From Aquanectria penicillioides (Eukaryota; Ascomycota; Sordariomycetes; Hypocreales; Nectriaceae), in NCBI GenBank assembly GCA_003415625.1, contig PYIU01000010.1, forward strand, positions 1,424,501-1,488,500: a stretch of 64,000 nucleotides of DNA, in the 5' to 3' direction. Under the pieces are notes generated by a model, which was not told where the DNA came from, did not search any database, and worked only from the letters and a program-made list of their open reading frames with translations. A program made the translations under genes and the position numbers. Below, in pieces: positions 22,201-35,000 of the stretch. Every line of letters begins with the position of its first letter. The stretch's first letter is position 1.

Positions 22201-25200
22201 TTGCTTACTATATTTTAATACTGCATTTACTAGTTACTATTTATCTTTAGAATTTAAACTTTAATAATCTCCTTAAGCTTAATATAGATATATATTATAA
22301 TATTATTATTTAAGCTTTTTATAGCATTTAGATTAAGTTTATTCTATTTTTACTGTCCTATAGATTTAGTTTATATTTAATTAAATACTTCCCCTCTCTT
22401 TTTACCTTTAATAGTATTTTCTAATTTATACTAAAAGTCTCTTTATTATCCTTACTTACTTACTACCTATTCTTATTCTCTATAAACTTTCTTAACTAAT
22501 TACTATAGATTGTACTAAAAAGCTTAACTCTATTTATAGTATTAAGAATATAACTCTTTATTTTATTAAATGCATTAGCAATTCTATAAGGGCTTAATTA
22601 ATATAGCTTTATTTTTATAATATAAAATATATTCTTTTAATTTTATATATTATACTAAAGAATTAAATCTCTAATAGTAAGAGGCTTTTTATATAGCCTA
22701 TATTAATTCTTTTTAGTCTCTCTATTAGCAATTAACCTTTAGAATGCAATTACTTATTGCCTAGCTTCTTTTATATCTTCTTGCTTTTGCTTTAGGATCC
22801 TAATCCTTTACTTAAGTAGGTCCTTAATAGAGGTTATATTATTCTATTTAATTAAATGCTATATAGGCACTTTTACTTCTAAAGGAAAGACTAGCTCCTA
22901 TCTATAAAGCAAATAAAAAGGTAATCTCCTATATAAGGCATAAATAGCTGCTCTTTTAGCCAATAAAGCTATTAGTAAAATATCTATCTATTTTCCTTCT
23001 TTTTTACCCTTTTTCTTTAGGAAACTTATTATAATAGTATAACTACCTTTAATAAATCTATTTACTTTAGGGTTATAAATAAAAGTATTAATAACTTCTA
23101 TATTAAGGCTATTAAGATCTTTAGGAATCCCTTTTATAATCTCTTTTCTATTATTAATAACTACTCTTTTTAGCATTCTATACTAATAGTGCAGTTTTTT
23201 AAAGAATTTTATAATATAATAATTATTTAATCTTAGGATTAGCTTAGCCTCTATCTATTTATAAAGATTGCATTTAGCTTTTAATATAAATTTAAATCCT
23301 TTATTAAAAGGCATATACTATTTATTAAAATAAATCTTTATTATTAAGTAAATAGGCTTAATAGATATAAAGGCTTCTATTAGTCTTTAAGGAATATATA
23401 TTTAATATATTAGGCACTATTTAATAGCTTCTATAATACTCCTTTTTGCACTTTATTAATAGTACCTTTTAAAGAGAAGTGCATAAATGGCATTATAACT
23501 ATAATGCCCTTTATTAATATAGTATAATTTAATTAAATCCTTTTAAATATTTTCCTTTTCTATAATTAACCTTAAGTTATCTCTTTATTCTTTAGCCTTA
23601 ATCTATAAGCAGCTACCTTTTATAAAGTATTTCTTAGCCTTTAGCTATAAGTATTAGTAATTCTATAGAGTAATACCTACTAGCCTTTTTAATAAAAGTA
23701 AGTATTCCCTTAATTGCAATAAGAGTTTATTATAATTCTTTTTTAACTCTATTAATTTATTTTTAATTTTAATAATATTAAGATAAGTATTAATAAACTC
23801 TTTAATATTACCCTTAGCCTTTTAATCTATTTAATTAAATGCTTTTAGACCTTTTTTAAATAGCCTATTAGCTATATTATTTTTATCTTTAAAAATATAT
23901 TAAATAGTAAAGTTAAATAATAAAATATAATTAATCTATTAAATAATTATTATATTAAAAATATTATTAGCCTTATTATTAAGCTAATAGACTAAAACTT
24001 AAGAATCTATCTTTAAAATAAAAGGCAATCTATATATATAGCTATAAAGGCATTTAATTCCATATAATATACCCTTATATTTAAGTTTAATAGTATTATA
24101 CCTTTATTCTATAGAAATCTAAAGATTAAATTTATATTTTATTAAATGCCTCTTCCCCTTTATTATCTATATTAATACTATACCTTAGCCTTCTTTATTA
24201 GCATTAATTATAAAGATAACCTTCTTAAATCCTTTAGAAAGGTTTAATATTGCTAAAATAAAAGCAAAAGTTATCTTTTCTTTAAGAACTACTATAATAT
24301 TAGCTTATTCCTTACCCTATATCTATATAGCATCCTTCCTTAATAATTAAGTAAAAGGTCTAGCAATTTAGGCATATCTTTTAACCTAAATTTAATAGTA
24401 GCCTATAATTCCTAAAAACACTTTAATCTACCTTAAGTTATAATATCTTTTCTATTTATTGATCTTAATTACTTTTTTCTTTACTAGCTGCCTTTTAGCT
24501 ATACTGCATAAATATCTAATAATAATTGCAGTATACTAGCAGAACTTTAACTTCCCTATAGAAATTGTGCATCTAAATAGCTTAATATTTAAAAGAGTTT
24601 TATCTAAATTAATTAAATGCTTTAGGATAAATTTCTATATATTAGGAAGCACCTCCTCCCTATTATATTTAATCTTTAGTCCTTTAATAGCAATATTATT
24701 TAAGAAGGCTTAATAGACTTTTAGTAATAGATTAAAGAGAATTCTAATTATAATCCTTAAGAACTATACTATTAAATTAGTTCCTCCTTATAGTAAAGTG
24801 TATATTTTAAGAAGCCTTAATAGTATATTAAAAGTTATTAAATCCTAACTTTCCTCTATTAAGGAAATTTAATTATATCCTAAAAAGAAGTCTAAAAGAG
24901 TTAGGATTTTATATATTCTAAATTTAGCTAAAAATTTATTAGCTCCTAAAGGAATTAATCTATTCTATATTATATATATATTATATCTTTTAGCTAAATT
25001 AATTAAGTAAAGTCTATTATTCTTTTTTACCACTAGTATATATAGGTTTTAATAAGCAGTATAAAACTCTTAAAGGATTTCTCTTTTTATTTAAGTTTTT
25101 AGCAATTTAATAACCTTCTTTTTTAATCCTTTAGGGATTAAAATATTTCCTATTTACTAGGCTTTATATTTAATTATTTTAATAATCTATAAAGGGGCCA

Positions 25201-27900
25201 CTTTAGGGTTTAGTCTTCTATACTTCTTAAAATCTTAAATAAATGCTACTTCTTTATTATAAAGAATTTCTAAAAGGATATTTCTTTTTTTATTAATAAG
25301 GATTCCTTTTATTTAATTAATTACTTTTTAAAGTCTTTCTTTATATAGCCTTAATCCTTTAGCTATTTTAAAGAACTTAAGTATTAAAAGCTTTAAGTAC
25401 TTAAACTTCTCTTTAAGGTCTTTCTTTACTTTTTTCTATCTTTTCTCCTTTTAATATAGATCCCTTTTAGAGATAGATTTATTTAATAGAATATTATTTT
25501 TAGGATATATTTTATTAGCTTTTTATTTATATATTATATTAATAAATACTACCTTTTCTCTTTAATATATAGCTAACTATAGCTTCTCCTTTACCTTTAT
25601 TACCTTTATATAATTAATCTTTAATTAATTTCTAACTATTAATTAAATTACTATTTCTGCTAATGCCTTATTTAACTATTTAATTAAATATTTATTATTA
25701 TCTTCTTTTAGACCCTATAATTCTATTAGTCTAAAAGAACTTTAGGAACTTATCTTTAATTGCCTTAAATAGTCCCTATATTCCTTAAGGCATTCTATTT
25801 AATATTTTTAATAGTAGGTATAATAATCTTAATTAAGCTAAATTAATATTAAAAAAGCATTTCTCCTTTTAGAAATATATAATTAAATATAACTTTAGTA
25901 GCCCTAATAAAGGGCATTTTTAAAATAAAAGAAATAAAAATATATTCTCTTAAAGCAATATAGAATCTCTATACTATTTAAATATTTTTAAAAAATAGCT
26001 TAATATTTACTTCTTTATATATTTAAATTCAATTATTAAAGTAAAATATAATAAAAGCTTTTATAGGCTTTACTTTTAGCTTGCATTTTTATACTATTTT
26101 ATTAAAAATAATATTTCCTTTTAATCCTAAATCTACTAAAGCTTCCTAAATTATTTCATTAAGGTTACTTAATTTTATTTAGATTTTTAGTAGTTTTTAG
26201 CATTAAGCTAAAGTTCTTTAATGCTATTAGTCCAAAATGTTTATATAAACTATTAAATATATTTAATTAAATATAACTTTTCCCCCTTTAGTTATTATAT
26301 AGCTAATATTAACTTTATTAATACTTCCCTAATCCTTAATAAAGTATTCTTTAGGCAATAGTATATAATAAGGTTTAAATTCCTTTTTAATTAATATACT
26401 ATTAATACTATACTACTTAGCAATATAGTTAAAATACTCCTTTAAGAATATTGCTTTTAGATTATTAATTATAATTAAATTAATAGCTTATTAAATCTAT
26501 CTCTTTTTTAATAAAAGTTTAGGTTTTATCTATTTAATTTCTTTTATTCCCTTTATATAATTAAAAACTATCTTTAAGATATTATTACCTAAAAGAGGGT
26601 TAAAGGTAATTAAGTCCTTAATAGTTATTTAGACTTTTAATTCTATTACCTTTTTATAAACTTATTTCTTTATTTAAATAATTTTAAGCATTTAATTAAA
26701 AGCATTTTAATCCTTTTCTTTAAGGATAATATTAGCAATCTCTCTATTTTTAATAAGTTCCCTATTTATAACCTAAATAAAAGACTAAATTCCCTTTTCC
26801 TCTTTTTAATTAATTAATTCCTCTTTTAATTTTACTTTTATATATTTTATAGCATTAGTTTTTAATATAATATTAGCAATAAAAGGGTTATTAATCAATT
26901 TTATAGCTTAATTATTAATAAGGATACAGTTAACTTTAGGTTCTTAAGTCTTTTTAAGGGAATTCCTATTAAGCATTAAGGAGCTATACTTTAGTTAATT
27001 AATATACTTAAGGAAGTCTTTAATTAAATGCTTCTCTTTTTTAGCAACCTACTATTTCTATATATTTAGCTTATTTACTATTATAACTTTAGCTTAGCTA
27101 TAAATCTTAAAGGTAAGGAATTTTAGGATTTATAAAATAATTATTTTTCTTATTTCTCTTTTAATAGTAAGCTTATATATTAGTTTTAAGGGCAATAAAA
27201 GTTCCTATTGCCCTATCTAAATAAAGCTAGCATTACTATTATAGTCTATAAATCCCCTCCTTCTATCTTCTATAAAAAGTAGGTAATAGTTTAAAAAATG
27301 CCTTACTTCTATATAATAAAAGCACTTTAGATCTTTATTATAACTTATATTAATATAAAAGTTATAATAGAGATATATATAATTAGATTCTTTTACTTAA
27401 TTAAGATTATTTTTAATTAATAATAATAATTCTATTCTTAATTAATTAATCTTTTAATATATAATTCTCTTTAATTTCTACAATTTATTTATAATATTTT
27501 AGGCTATATTAATTTATAGCTTTTCTATTCCTTTAGTAAGAAGATTTAACTTCCCTTTTAAGCTTTAGATAGGGTTAGGGAACTTAAGCTCTTAATACTA
27601 GAGCTAATTTTAATAAGCAAAAGGTTTTTTAGTTTTCTTAAAATATTTAAAGTTATTATCCTTCTCTTCTATCTAAAAGATTTAAATTCCTTTTTTAGCA
27701 TTAAGAAAGTTCTTAATTAGCCTAATTATCTCTTTATATTTTATTATTCTTAAGGTATTTAAGTATTTCCCTTTCTATTAGCAAATATTAATAATAATAT
27801 TTTTTAGTATAGCATTATAAACAGCCTAAGCCTATACTATAAAAGCCTTTTAGCTAATAGAATTTACTTTTCTATTAAATTAAGTATATTTTATAAGCCA
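22200..27900 (-). pseudogene. Gypsy copy B pol relic (RT, RNase H, integrase)
   Basis: Minus-strand order from right to left. Reverse transcriptase is placed at roughly 24.5-25.7 kb by position only. RNase H follows: at 24183-24228 the frame reads FKKVIFIINANKEG, the RIP form of a DASKEGWG-type active site, then GKRHLIKY and, near 24.0 kb, DSxVLVYQLNN. The integrase C-terminal part lies at 22.2-23.2 kb: the open stretch 22988-23176 includes KEIIKGIPKDLNSLNIEVIN, and 22864-22898 reads ELVFPLEVKVPI. The latter matches the fungal Ty3/Gypsy ELVLPIEVEVPTW block, followed by the Arg/Lys-rich linker. This RT-RH-IN order is Gypsy, not Copia. The gag part to the right is unreadable. Confidence 0.8.
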
Positions 27901-28879
27901 CTAAAGGATAACTCTATACTTTATAGATTGGATTAAAGTTATATTTATTTACTAAAGCTTATTCTTAAGTGGATCTAACTAATTTAAATTCTAATATTTA
28001 AAGGTTTCTAAAAGGTTCTACTTTATAGCAGCCTAATTATTGCCTTTTAGTAAGTTTATAATATTTTAAGACACTTTAAAGGTTATATAGTATATAAAAG
28101 CTTTACCCTTTATACTATCTATAACTTCTTAGCTAGTTATAAATCTATTATATAATTTAAGGAAATATATAATATTTCTTTTATTAAAAATTATATTAAG
28201 TAATTAAATAAAGGTAATAATCGCTTTTATTATTTTAGCTAATATATTTAATTTATTCTCTTTAAAAATATTAGTATTAATAGTATTAATTAACTTAAAA
28301 AGAATAGTTAAAGATTATTAATTATATTAACCCTCTTTACTTTTAATAGGGCTTAAGGGGTTTAATTGCATTTAATTAAATATTCCTTTTATTTTCTTAT
28401 TTAAGGGCATTAATAAATTATAGTTATTAGGATTCCTATAATAAGTGTTTTAGTATATATATATAAAGGAGTATAGGCTAATTGCCTAACTCCTAAAGTT
28501 ATAAATTGCAATAAAATAATATATATATAATAAAAAAAAAAAATAATAAAATAAATTAAAATATATATTAAAATAATTAAGAAAAGTAAAAAAAAGGGAT
28601 AATAGTATTATATTTAATAAGGCTTTATCTTAATAAATTTAAACTAGCTTTTTAAAGTTAATAATAATAAGTAAAGTAATTAATTAAAATAATAATAAGT
28701 ATATATATATGCCCTTTAGCTAAAGTCTAAAGACTAGCAAAAATAATAAAAATTTCCTATTCTTTATAATTAATTAAGAGTTAAGTAATCTTCTTTTTCC
28801 TTTTCTTTCTCCTTTCTTAATCTATAAACTAAGCTTTTAGCAGTCTTAAGTATACTTTAATATTTAGAAGTATTTAATT

Positions 28880-29145
28880 AGATGCTTATGCATTATTTGC
28901 ACTATTGTTTTGCCTTATATGCCTTTGTGCTAATATATTGGCACTATACTGGGTTGTTGAATTTTTCTGTACGTCTGCCCTAACTATAGTGATAGGTTTT
29001 CTTTTTCTAGAACGCAAACTTATATTAGTATCTCCACTTACCTTTAGTATTATTTTCAATCCTAGCGCCCCCTATTTTTACAGAAGTAATGGGTTTTCTA
29101 GTATCTAGGAATTCCTAGATCTTTACAATCAATCGTCCACTACTT
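28880..29145. other. Non-mutated island beside the 5' LTR of Gypsy B
   Basis: About 265 bp of ordinary composition (contains TTGTTTTGCC, TGTACGTCTGCCC, CCTAGCGCCCCC) set sharply between RIP-destroyed flanks. It lies ~110 bp inside the 5' LTR. The 67-codon plus-strand open frame within it has no recognisable motif and runs against the element; I do not treat it as a gene. The copy A counterpart would lie beyond the window. It may be DNA captured by this copy alone, which would have escaped RIP for lack of a partner. Confidence 0.55.
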
Positions 29146-29251
29146 CTTTAGGTTCTTAATAATAGCTTAAAAGTATTACTAAAGAGTTTAATTAAATACT
29201 TTAGTATCTTTTTAAATAACTTAAAGGCTTCTCCTTACTATAACCTCTAAA

Positions 29252-29634
29252 TATATTAGTAAATAGAGATATTAGCTAAAATATACACCCTATTTAAAAG
29301 GGTATAGAGTAAGTAAGTTTAATTAAAGACTAAATAGCCTTTTTAAGCAGCTATAAACAACTTAAAAGAGTATTAAAGCATTTAATTAAATGCTTTAAAA
29401 TATCCCTTAAAGAAAAGAAAGAAAGAAAATAAAGCAAAAAGTTATAAATAAAGTAATATTATAAAGGGCTGCATTAGGACTTTAATAGAGTCTAAATATA
29501 AGGAATTTAAAATTTTAAAAATAAAAATTAATTAAAAAAAACTGCCTATTTATTTTCTATATCTTTAAGGTCCCTTTTATCTTTCTAACTATTTTAATAA
29601 TAGATTGATCTATATTACCCTAGACCCTAACTTA
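29252..29634 (-). repeat. Gypsy copy B, 5' LTR (right)
   Basis: Starts TATATTAGTAAATAGAGATA, the RIP-mutated form of the left LTR start, and ends CCCTAACTTA. It is followed by CTAG and then LINE sequence. Confidence 0.85.
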
Positions 29635-29638
29635 CTAG

Positions 29639-30300
29639 CTTTAAACCTAAGGCATTAAAAGACTTATCCTTTTTATAATTGCATTAATAATGCATTAAAT
29701 CTACTATTACTACTGTAATAACCTTTAGTATAAACTAATATAGAAATATAAAGAGTGGCTTATTAATTAGCTCTTTAATAAAGAATATAAAAAAGACTAA
29801 AAGTTAATTAAGGATTAGGCATTAGCTAACTAAAGGCATTAATAGAAATAAGCTAGGTATAAGTTTTATAAATAGTACACTAATAATAAAATAGAGGCAG
29901 CTAAAATCTTTTTACTTTATATAAAGAAGAAGACTATTTGCCTATATAAAGGACTTAAGAAGTATAAAAGCTCTTTACTTACCTAAATGCAAATAGAATA
30001 TATTAGACTTTAGGGTTTCCTTTTTTAAAGAAAGGTCCCTAAAGTAAGTATGCCCTAATGCTAGTGTAAAGATACTATTAAAATAGTTAGCTATATTATA
30101 CTATATTGCCTGCTTTATTTAAGCTAAAAGAAAACCCTATTTAATTTACCCTATAACCTCCTTAAGCTTAAATAGTATCTATTTAAAGCCTAAACTATAT
30201 ATTGCTTTATTAAGTAGCTAGCCTATTTATATATTATACTATACTATAAGCTAGCTATTAAGCTGCACTTAATTTAAAATATACCTACTTTTATACTATC
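29639..30300 (+). pseudogene. LINE ORF2 C-terminus relic (CCHC-type finger)
   Basis: The plus strand near 30000-30111 reads a decayed form of the conserved end of Tad1 ORF2: an FLFQRKVP block (family AFLHxRKVPG), then C-Q-C-K at about 30060, then I-V-S-Y-I-I-L-Y-C. This matches the terminal CxC...HxxxxC finger with His changed to Tyr. The family RNase H should lie just before it, across the Gypsy B insertion. Reading frame is kept for ~200 codons with TAA/TAG stops only. Confidence 0.65.
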
Positions 30301-31431
30301 CTTACCTTTTAGTAACTTTTTTATTTAAGTGCTTTAACCCCTTTATTAAAAGGGAAGTTAATATACTTAAAAAAACCCCCTTTAAAAGGGAGAAAAAAAC
30401 TAGCCTACTATATAAATAATATATTAAAGCCTGCCCCCCTTAATAGCTAAATCTCCACTTTAGCCCTATTTAAACCCTACCTTTATTTATTGCTATACCT
30501 AATCTATACTTATCTATTTTAGCAATACTATTTACTTTAAGTTTATATTCTCCTTAAAAGATATAAGATTTATTTTATTCTTTTGCTATTTCTTTTTTTA
30601 TTTTCCTTTTTGCTATTCTTCTTTTTATTTCCTTTATTTTTAAGCCCTTTTTACTTTAATCTCCCTTTAGCTTTACTTAAGCTTAAGCTATTGCTTAAAA
30701 AGTTATATTAGATTTTAATCTTTACTATTAATATTAGCTAATATAAACCTATATTAAAACTAATATTATCTATTATTACTATTGCTTTTAGGTATTGCCT
30801 ATCCTTAAGTAGCTTTAGCCCCCTTAATTAAAAAGGCAGTATAGCTATTAAGCTTTTAAAAGCTATAGCTATATAATTAACTCTATTAATTAGCTTATAA
30901 AGCTAATTAGCATTAGGACCTATAGTTAAGACTATAGGTATAGCTTAAAAGTGCGCTTAAATTGCCCTCCTTTTGGCTTAAGTGGCCTTAGCCCCTAACT
31001 GCTAGAGCTCCTCCTTTTATAACCTATATTAGCATTATACCTATAGTAGAACTGAACTAAGCTATACTTACTATAGCTATCCCCTTCTATAAAGCTACTA
31101 TTAATATACAGGCATTAGCCTTTACTAAATATAGCAGTAGCTTATATAGCTTATATATATAGGCATAAGCTATATAGCCACTAGCCTTAATGTCTATTAA
31201 TAATTAGTTTTTTATAGCTATAAGAGATAGAAACTATATATTAGCCTAATTTTAGTATAGACTGTTCTCTCTATCTTTTGCTATCTATATAATGTATATA
31301 GAATAGAGTAGATTCTATATTGCCCTTAGGGTCAGTATAGCATCCCCTGCCTTAATGCGGCCAGCTTAGCATTTTAGTATCTATTAATATTAATAAGAAT
31401 GCTATTTATAGCTGCATTAAATATGCACTGC

Positions 31432-31483
<52 letters not shown>
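31432..31483. repeat. (TTA)n microsatellite
   Basis: About 17 near-perfect TTA/ATT units in the LINE 3' untranslated region. Confidence 0.9.
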
Positions 31484-32030
31484 GTTATAGTTATTATTTT
31501 TAGCTATATACAATTAGCATAAAGTAGCAATAGAAATAGCAATTAGCGCTTATATAAGTTAGGTATTTTATATAAATAATGTATTAATAAAGTATATACT
31601 TAAAGGCAATAAAAAGCTTTTATAGAGATATATAAGAAAGGAAGAAAAGAAAAGAAATTAAGTGCGCCTATAAAAATTAAAAAATAATAATAATAGCACT
31701 TAAATAGCTAATAGCTAGCCGGCCGCTAGCTAATAGCGCTAGAATAGTGCCTTACTCCCTATAATAGGCCTATAGTATAGACAATCTAGGCCTATTATAG
31801 GCCCCACTTTTACCTTACTTACTAACTCTATAATTAAGTAAATAGGATATTTTAGTAATAGCACTAAATTAATTTTTAATTTAATGCTCCCCTATAGGGG
31901 ACCTATATTAGGTCCAATATTGTATTAAATAAAGGTTTTTATCCTACTAATATAGTTTTTTCCTTTATTTATATAGTATAGAAGCACTATTTACCTTATA
32001 GGTTTATAGAGTATTAATAAATAAATAAAT

Positions 32031-35000
32031 AAAAGGTTTAAAAGCTTATAATTAAATGCTTATAACTTAAAAAATAAAGATTATTAGTATTTTATAAGTA
32101 TTATAAATAAAATTAAAGTAATATAATTTACTATAAAATTATTAAAAGGAAGAAAAGAATTATAAGCATAAAGTAAATTAATATAACTTAAGTGCCTTTA
32201 TTTTTAGTTTAATATTATTTAAGTAAATTACTATTTTAATATTTATATATATATAAATACTAATAAGTTTCTTAAAATAGTATACTTTTTAATATTTAAT
32301 AAGAATTTTATTAATATTTAGTTTTTACTTTAAATCTTAAGGGTTAATTTTTTATTTATTATAAAAGCACTATATTAGCTTCTCTTTCTATTTCTTTCTT
32401 TTTATTTATTATTCTTTATTTTTTAATTCTTTTATACCTTTAGTTATTATTGCAATTTTTATTCTTTATTTTATAATAGCTTTATATTACAATAAGCTTA
32501 AGTTTCTTACCTTTATATCTTGCAATTATCTCCTTAATATATATAATCTTATTATTAGCTATATTTAGGCTTTTAAATTCTTTTATTAATGCTTTATTTA
32601 TTAGTATACTTATAATAGTTTTTTCTATAAGGCTTTAATTAATACTATTAATATTGCTATTAAATAATTAATAAATACCCCTTTTTATATTGCTTTTTAA
32701 CTATTATTTTTATTTAATAATTAATTAAATACTTTTAGATTTAATAATACTTTAATATTTAAATTTATAGCTTTTAAGCTTTTAATTAATTTAGCTAGCC
32801 TTTATATATTAAAATTGCCTTTAAGAAAGATAGTAAATAGATTAATTGCAAACTTACTTAATAGTTTATTTTATAATTACTATTTTATAATTTAATACTT
32901 TATTTTAAAGTAAATCTTTTCCTTTAGTATTAACTTTAGTTTATATATATTCTTATAGAATAGGCTTACCTAATAAAATACTTTTTAACTTAATTGCTAA
33001 TTTACCTTAAGTATATTAAGGCATTTATTATTGCCTTTATTAAATATATTAACTTCTTTATATATTATAAATATATTTAATTATATACTTTTATAGTTTT
33101 TGCCTATAATAAATATATCTTTACTCCCTTTTATATATATATTTTAGCATTAAGTTATATAAATAGCTACTATATTAATTATATTTAAAATAGTTAATTT
33201 AAATATAAATAAAGCTTTCTTTATAAATATTAACTAAAAGGTCTTTATAAAGGCCTTTATAACTTTCCTTTAGGTAATATAAATACTATTAATAAATTTA
33301 TTTAACTATTAATTTTTATAGTAGATTTTTTTAGGCTAATTACTTGCCTATAAATTATATATAGTTTTTTTACTAATAGTATAGCTAGTAATTATTAATT
33401 AATTAAATAAATGCAAAAAGTATTTAATTAAAAGTATAAAGTAAATTTTAATTAATAAAAATAATAGTTTTTAGCTTATTTTTTAATATAAATTAATTAA
33501 ATATAATTTTTAATTTATTAATAATAATTTAATAGATAAAAGATAATACTATAAAGCAATTAATTAAGTGTTTTTATGCCCTTTAAGGCTATTGCTATTA
33601 TTATATTATTTTAATAACTTTAAAACTTAATTTCTATTAAATATATTTAGATTTTTAAATTTTTTATAAATATTAATACTTTATTTTTTACTATTTTCTA
33701 TACATTTTTATCTATTTTTAAATAATTTTAATCCTTTTATTATAGTTTTTAGGCATTTTTATTTTATTTTTATTAATTTTTAATATAATTTTTAATAAAA
33801 TTTTTAAAGTTTTTAAATAGATTTTTAAGGATTTTTAGGAATTTTTAGCATTTTCTTAAGGTTTTTAGCTAATTTTTAATTATTTTTATTTAGTTTTATT
33901 TAATTTTATTATTCTTTTATTTACCTTTAATTGCTTTTTATTTTGCTTTTTTACTTTATTTTAAATAGCTTATTTTTTTTAGTATAATATTAATTTTAGT
34001 ATTTTTACTTTTTCTTTTTTATTCTTTAATACCCTTTCTTTAATAGCAATCTAGCTATTTTTAGCTTAATGCTATTATTAACTATTTAATTAATTATTTA
34101 CTATATTTTAATATTGCATTTATTAATTACTATTTATTTTTAGAATTTAAACTTTAATAATTTTCTTAAGCCTAATATAAATATATATTATAGTATTATT
34201 ATTTAGGCTTTTTATAGCATTTAAATTAAATTCTTTCTATTTTTACTATTCTATAGACTTAATTTATATTTAATTAAATGCTTTCCTTTTTTTTCTTACC
34301 CTTAATAGTACTTTTTAATTTATACTAAAAGTCTTTTTATTATCCTTACTTACTTACTATTTATCCTTATTTTTTATAAACTTCTTTAATTAATTACTAT
34401 AAATTATATTAAAAAGCTTAACTTTATTTATAGTATTAAGAATATAACTCTTTATTTTATTAAATATATTAGCAATTCTATAAAGGCCTAATTAATATAG
34501 CTTTATCTTTATAATATAAAATATCTTCTTTTAATTTTATATATTATACTAAAGAACTAAATCTTTAATAGTAAAAGGCTCTTTATATAGCCTATATTAA
34601 TTCTTTTTAGTCTTTCTATTAGTAATTAACCTTTAAAATGCAATTACTTATTGCCTAATTTCTTTTATATTTTTTTACTTTTACTTTAAGATTTTAATTC
34701 TTTACTTAAGTAAATCCTTAATAGAGGTTATATTATTTTATTTAATTAAATACTATATAGATACTTTTACTTTTAAAAGAAAAACTAGCTTTTATCTATA
34801 AAGTAAATAAAAAGGTAATCTTCTATATAAGGCATAAATAGCTACTCTTTTAGTTAATAAAGCTATTAATAAAATATTTATTTATTTTTCTTTTTCTTTA
34901 CCCTTTTTCTTTAGGAAATTTATTATAGTAATATAATTACTTTTAATAAATCTATTTACTTTAGAATTATAAATAAAAGTATTAATAACTTTTATATTAA

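Larger units (their letters stand above)
17225..29634 (-). mobile_element. Gypsy copy B, full length 12.4 kb, RIP-dead
   Basis: Both LTRs are 383 bp (17225-17607 and 29252-29634), with a 4-bp duplication CTAG. Pol domains (protease region not identified, reverse transcriptase, RNase H, integrase) are on the minus strand, so the right LTR is 5'. Length is about double a normal fungal Gypsy (5.5-7 kb): ~4.6 kb lies between the end of integrase (~22.2 kb) and the 3' LTR. Copy A has the same layout over all comparable sequence, so the extra DNA belongs to the family and not to one copy. The left LTR is much less mutated than the right one. Confidence 0.88.
29639..32030 (+). mobile_element. LINE (Tad1-type), 3' segment
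   Basis: Continues the LINE interrupted at 17224. It ends in a TAAA tail (about 32012-32030) and is followed at 32031 by the 15-bp target duplication and the resumption of Gypsy copy A. Roughly 29.64-30.3 kb is the C-terminal part of ORF2; 30.3-32.03 kb is 3' untranslated DNA. The latter has a TTA microsatellite and a near-palindrome TAGCTAGCCGGCCGCTAGCTA (about 31711-31731). Confidence 0.85.

Noticed and set aside
28905..29108. 67-codon plus-strand hydrophobic frame in the non-mutated island
   Set aside because: No family motif and no second copy to compare; length is within chance for a 265-bp GC-normal island.
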